This document shows, one piece after another, positions 62,005 to 64,000 of a DNA stretch of 64,000 nucleotides. Origin of the DNA: Bacteroidota bacterium (GTDB lineage Bacteria > Bacteroidota > Bacteroidia > Cytophagales > Cyclobacteriaceae); assembly GCA_023417065.1 (NCBI GenBank), contig JAEZGH010000039.1, positions 1 through 64,000 on the forward strand, given 5' to 3'. Position 1 is the stretch's first letter. Each line of letters opens with the position of its first letter. A program made the position numbers and the translations under genes. The notes under the pieces are model-generated. The model was given only the letters and a program-made list of their open reading frames with translations, did no database searches and was not told where the DNA came from.

Positions 62005-64000
62005 ATGAGGAAATTTTATCTTCTAAAACAGGTGCTCGTTCTGGTGATGCTGCTCGGCGTCACATCGGGATGGGCGCAGACCACCAGGATAACAGGACGT
62101 GTTGTCTCTGGGGACGACGGGACAGGATTGCCGGGTGTCAGTATCCTTGAGAAGGGTACCACAAACGGTACGGTGACGGACGCAGAAGGAAATTACGGAC
62201 TCAACGTGTCTCCATCAGCGGTGCTTGTGTATTCCTTTGTAGGTTATACCTCGCAGGAAGTTTTTATCAACGGACGGACAACTATTGACATCACTATGGA
62301 AAGTGTTGTGACTGCCCTTGGTGAGGTAGTCATAATCGGCTATGGTCAGCAGGAGAAAAAGGACGTGACTGGCTCCGTTCTCGCGTTCTCAACAAAAGAC
62401 TTCAACCGCGGGGTGATCACTTCTCCTCAAGAACTACTTGTCGGTAAAGTTGCCGGGGTTCAGATTACCACCAACAGTGGTGCCCCCGGAGCTGCTTCGA
62501 CTATCCGCATCCGCGGGGGGTCGTCGCTAAACGCAAATAACGATCCGCTGATCGTCATCGACGGATTTCCGGTCGACAACAACGGCCTTGCCGGAAGCTC
62601 AAACCCTCTGGCGACATTGAACCCCAATGATATCGAATCCATCAACGTATTGAAGGATGCTTCAGGTACAGCTATCTATGGATCACGCGCATCAAACGGT
62701 GTTATCATCATCACTACGAAAAGAGGAGCCAAGGACAAACTTACCCTCAATTACAGCGGGAACTACTCCATCTCACAACCTGTGAAATATCTCGATGTTC
62801 TCTCAGGGGATGAATACCGCGCGCTTCTGACAGATCTCAATGAAGCAGGAAGTTCAGCAGTACCACAGGGTGCTCTTGATCTGCTTGGAACGGAAAATAC
62901 GGACTGGCAGAAAGAAGTTTTCCGGACAGCCTTCTCTCATGATCACAACGTCAACGCTGCAGGGACTACAAAGAACCTGAAATACCGCGTTTCTTATGGT
63001 TACACTGATCAGCAAGGGATTCTGCGCAATACAGATCTCCAGAGAAACTCACTTAATATCAATGTAAATCCGTCACTGCTTGACGGTGCGCTGAATATTA
63101 ACGCCAGTCTGAAGGGTAGCTTCACCAAGCAGAACTTCGGCAATGAGGGCGCGGTGGGCAATGCAGTTGCTTTCGATCCTACACAACCGGTGAGAAGCGC
63201 TGACCCGCGATTCAGCCGCTTTGGCGGATACTTCTCCTGGCTGGAAGGCACAGGAAACCCTATTACGATTGCTACAGCGAACCCTGTGGCGCTGCTCGAG
63301 CAGACAGACAACCGTTCTGAAGTGTATAGAGCTATCGGTACCCTTCAGGCAGATTATGCATTGCCTTTCGTGCCCGGCATGACAGCCAATGTGAGCATGG
63401 GCTTCGACGTTGCTGAAGGCGAAGGTCACAACATTGCGCCAACGAATGCTGCGTGGTCAAGTGGCGGACCTGGTCGCATCGATACATACACTTCTGATAA
63501 CCGAAGCAAGCTGTTTGACTTCTTCCTTAACTATAAGCGTCAAGTCGGTAAGCATCGTTTCGACGCAACAGCGGGTTATTCCTATCAGGATTTCAGCCGC
63601 AACGGAACAAGCCTTGTGAGAAATGCAGAAGGACGCAAGTTTACATTCTATGAAGTACAAAACGGCGATACTGTAGCGTACAGAAACACACCGAATCCCA
63701 ATACGCTCATCTCGGTGTTTGGCAGGTTGAACTACAGCCTCAACGACAGATACCTGTTAACAGCTACCTTGCGTAACGATGCAAGCTCCCGCTTCAGCCC
63801 TGATACACGGTCTGGCTGGTTCCCTTCTGTTGCTTTGGGATGGCGTATCAACGAGGAGAATTTCCTTGTCAGCTCAGAAGTGGTATCCACACTTAAGCTT
63901 CGTTTGAGCTATGGTATTACAGGTCAGCAGGACATTGGCCCGACTTATCCCTATCTCGCACTCATTACACAAAGTACGGAGACGGCCAAATATCAGTTTG
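62005..64000 (+). CDS. SusC/RagA-family TonB-linked outer-membrane receptor, partial
   Basis: The first 665 codons; the frame runs off the window. A Sec signal (MRKFYLLKQVLVLVMLLGVTSGWAQ) precedes a carboxypeptidase-like regulatory domain (ITGRVVSGDDGTGLPGVSILEKG). The plug follows, with the SusC signatures GYGQQEKKDVTGSV, IRIRGGSSLNANNDPLIVIDGFPVD and DASGTAIYGSRASNGVIIITTK, and then the barrel strands. SusC imports glycans with a SusD lid, whose gene should follow outside the window. It is divergent from the LacI gene, so it is probably under its control. Confidence 0.97.
   Translation, partial: MRKFYLLKQVLVLVMLLGVTSGWAQTTRITGRVVSGDDGTGLPGVSILEKGTTNGTVTDAEGNYGLNVSPSAVLVYSFVGYTSQEVFINGRTTIDITMESVVTALGEVVIIGYGQQEKKDVTGSVLAFSTKDFNRGVITSPQELLVGKVAGVQITTNSGAPGAASTIRIRGGSSLNANNDPLIVIDGFPVDNNGLAGSSNPLATLNPNDIESINVLKDASGTAIYGSRASNGVIIITTKRGAKDKLTLNYSGNYSISQPVKYLDVLSGDEYRALLTDLNEAGSSAVPQGALDLLGTENTDWQKEVFRTAFSHDHNVNAAGTTKNLKYRVSYGYTDQQGILRNTDLQRNSLNINVNPSLLDGALNINASLKGSFTKQNFGNEGAVGNAVAFDPTQPVRSADPRFSRFGGYFSWLEGTGNPITIATANPVALLEQTDNRSEVYRAIGTLQADYALPFVPGMTANVSMGFDVAEGEGHNIAPTNAAWSSGGPGRIDTYTSDNRSKLFDFFLNYKRQVGKHRFDATAGYSYQDFSRNGTSLVRNAEGRKFTFYEVQNGDTVAYRNTPNPNTLISVFGRLNYSLNDRYLLTATLRNDASSRFSPDTRSGWFPSVALGWRINEENFLVSSEVVSTLKLRLSYGITGQQDIGPTYPYLALITQSTETAKYQF

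Overview
The window comes from a member of the Bacteroidota, most likely the Cytophagales (inference). The supporting signs are a C-terminal type IX secretion (T9SS) sorting domain, a SusC/RagA TonB-linked receptor, Bacteroidetes-style promoters (TTG, then TAnnTTTG), many SpII lipoproteins and a BlaI/M56-peptidase pair with a TonB-like tail. No phage, transposase, CRISPR array, tRNA or rRNA was found. Most of the window is ordinary chromosomal core.

Layout. 1-1252: a 25-residue Lys/Ala histone-tail-like peptide and murB. 1346-6898 (minus): operon of DUF1800, Tat-exported DUF1501 with T9SS tail, outer-membrane barrel and lipoprotein. 7101-11258: HMG-CoA lyase-like enzyme, TPR protein, dprA, MerR regulator, CapA-like protein. 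11528-17636: alaS, gatB, TlpA-like lipoprotein, DUF3298 lipoprotein. 17645-20381 (minus): BlaI, M56 antirepressor and DUF4159. 20483-26589: lipoprotein, thyA, sdaAB, TolC, membrane-fusion adaptor, ppa. 26589-30847: four glycosyltransferases for surface polysaccharide. 30911-37422 (minus): maf, DUF1015, secG, a hypothetical gene, lptE, sigma-54 activator, miaB. 37563-42899: gamma carbonic anhydrase, acidic protein, Skp-like chaperone, a 1052-residue transporter/HEAT/cyclic-nucleotide fusion and a small membrane protein. 42900-43345: two tandem copies of an RNA-like element. 43346-50674: YceI, DUF5777 barrel, sodium symporter, OsmC, metZ, MoeZ-like enzyme, RidA, lhgO. 51007-55492: YfiR-like protein with an output-less sensor, msrA, lipoprotein. 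55656-64000: sugar transporter, GH31 glucosidase, LacI regulator and the start of a SusC receptor, read as an alpha-glucan utilisation locus.

Many genes in operons are tightly coupled. Several stop and start codons are separated by exactly one base, and others overlap as TGATG or ATGA. In many genes a TTG codon gives a longer frame, but a nearby ATG places the signal peptide or junction better; I used the ATG in those cases.

The least explained parts are the tandem promoter-leader-hairpin units at 42930-43250, the 1.1 kb spacer at 57003-58147 with 11-bp and 7-bp periodic repeats, the transporter/HEAT/cNMP fusion, and the YfiR-like/sensor pair without an output domain.
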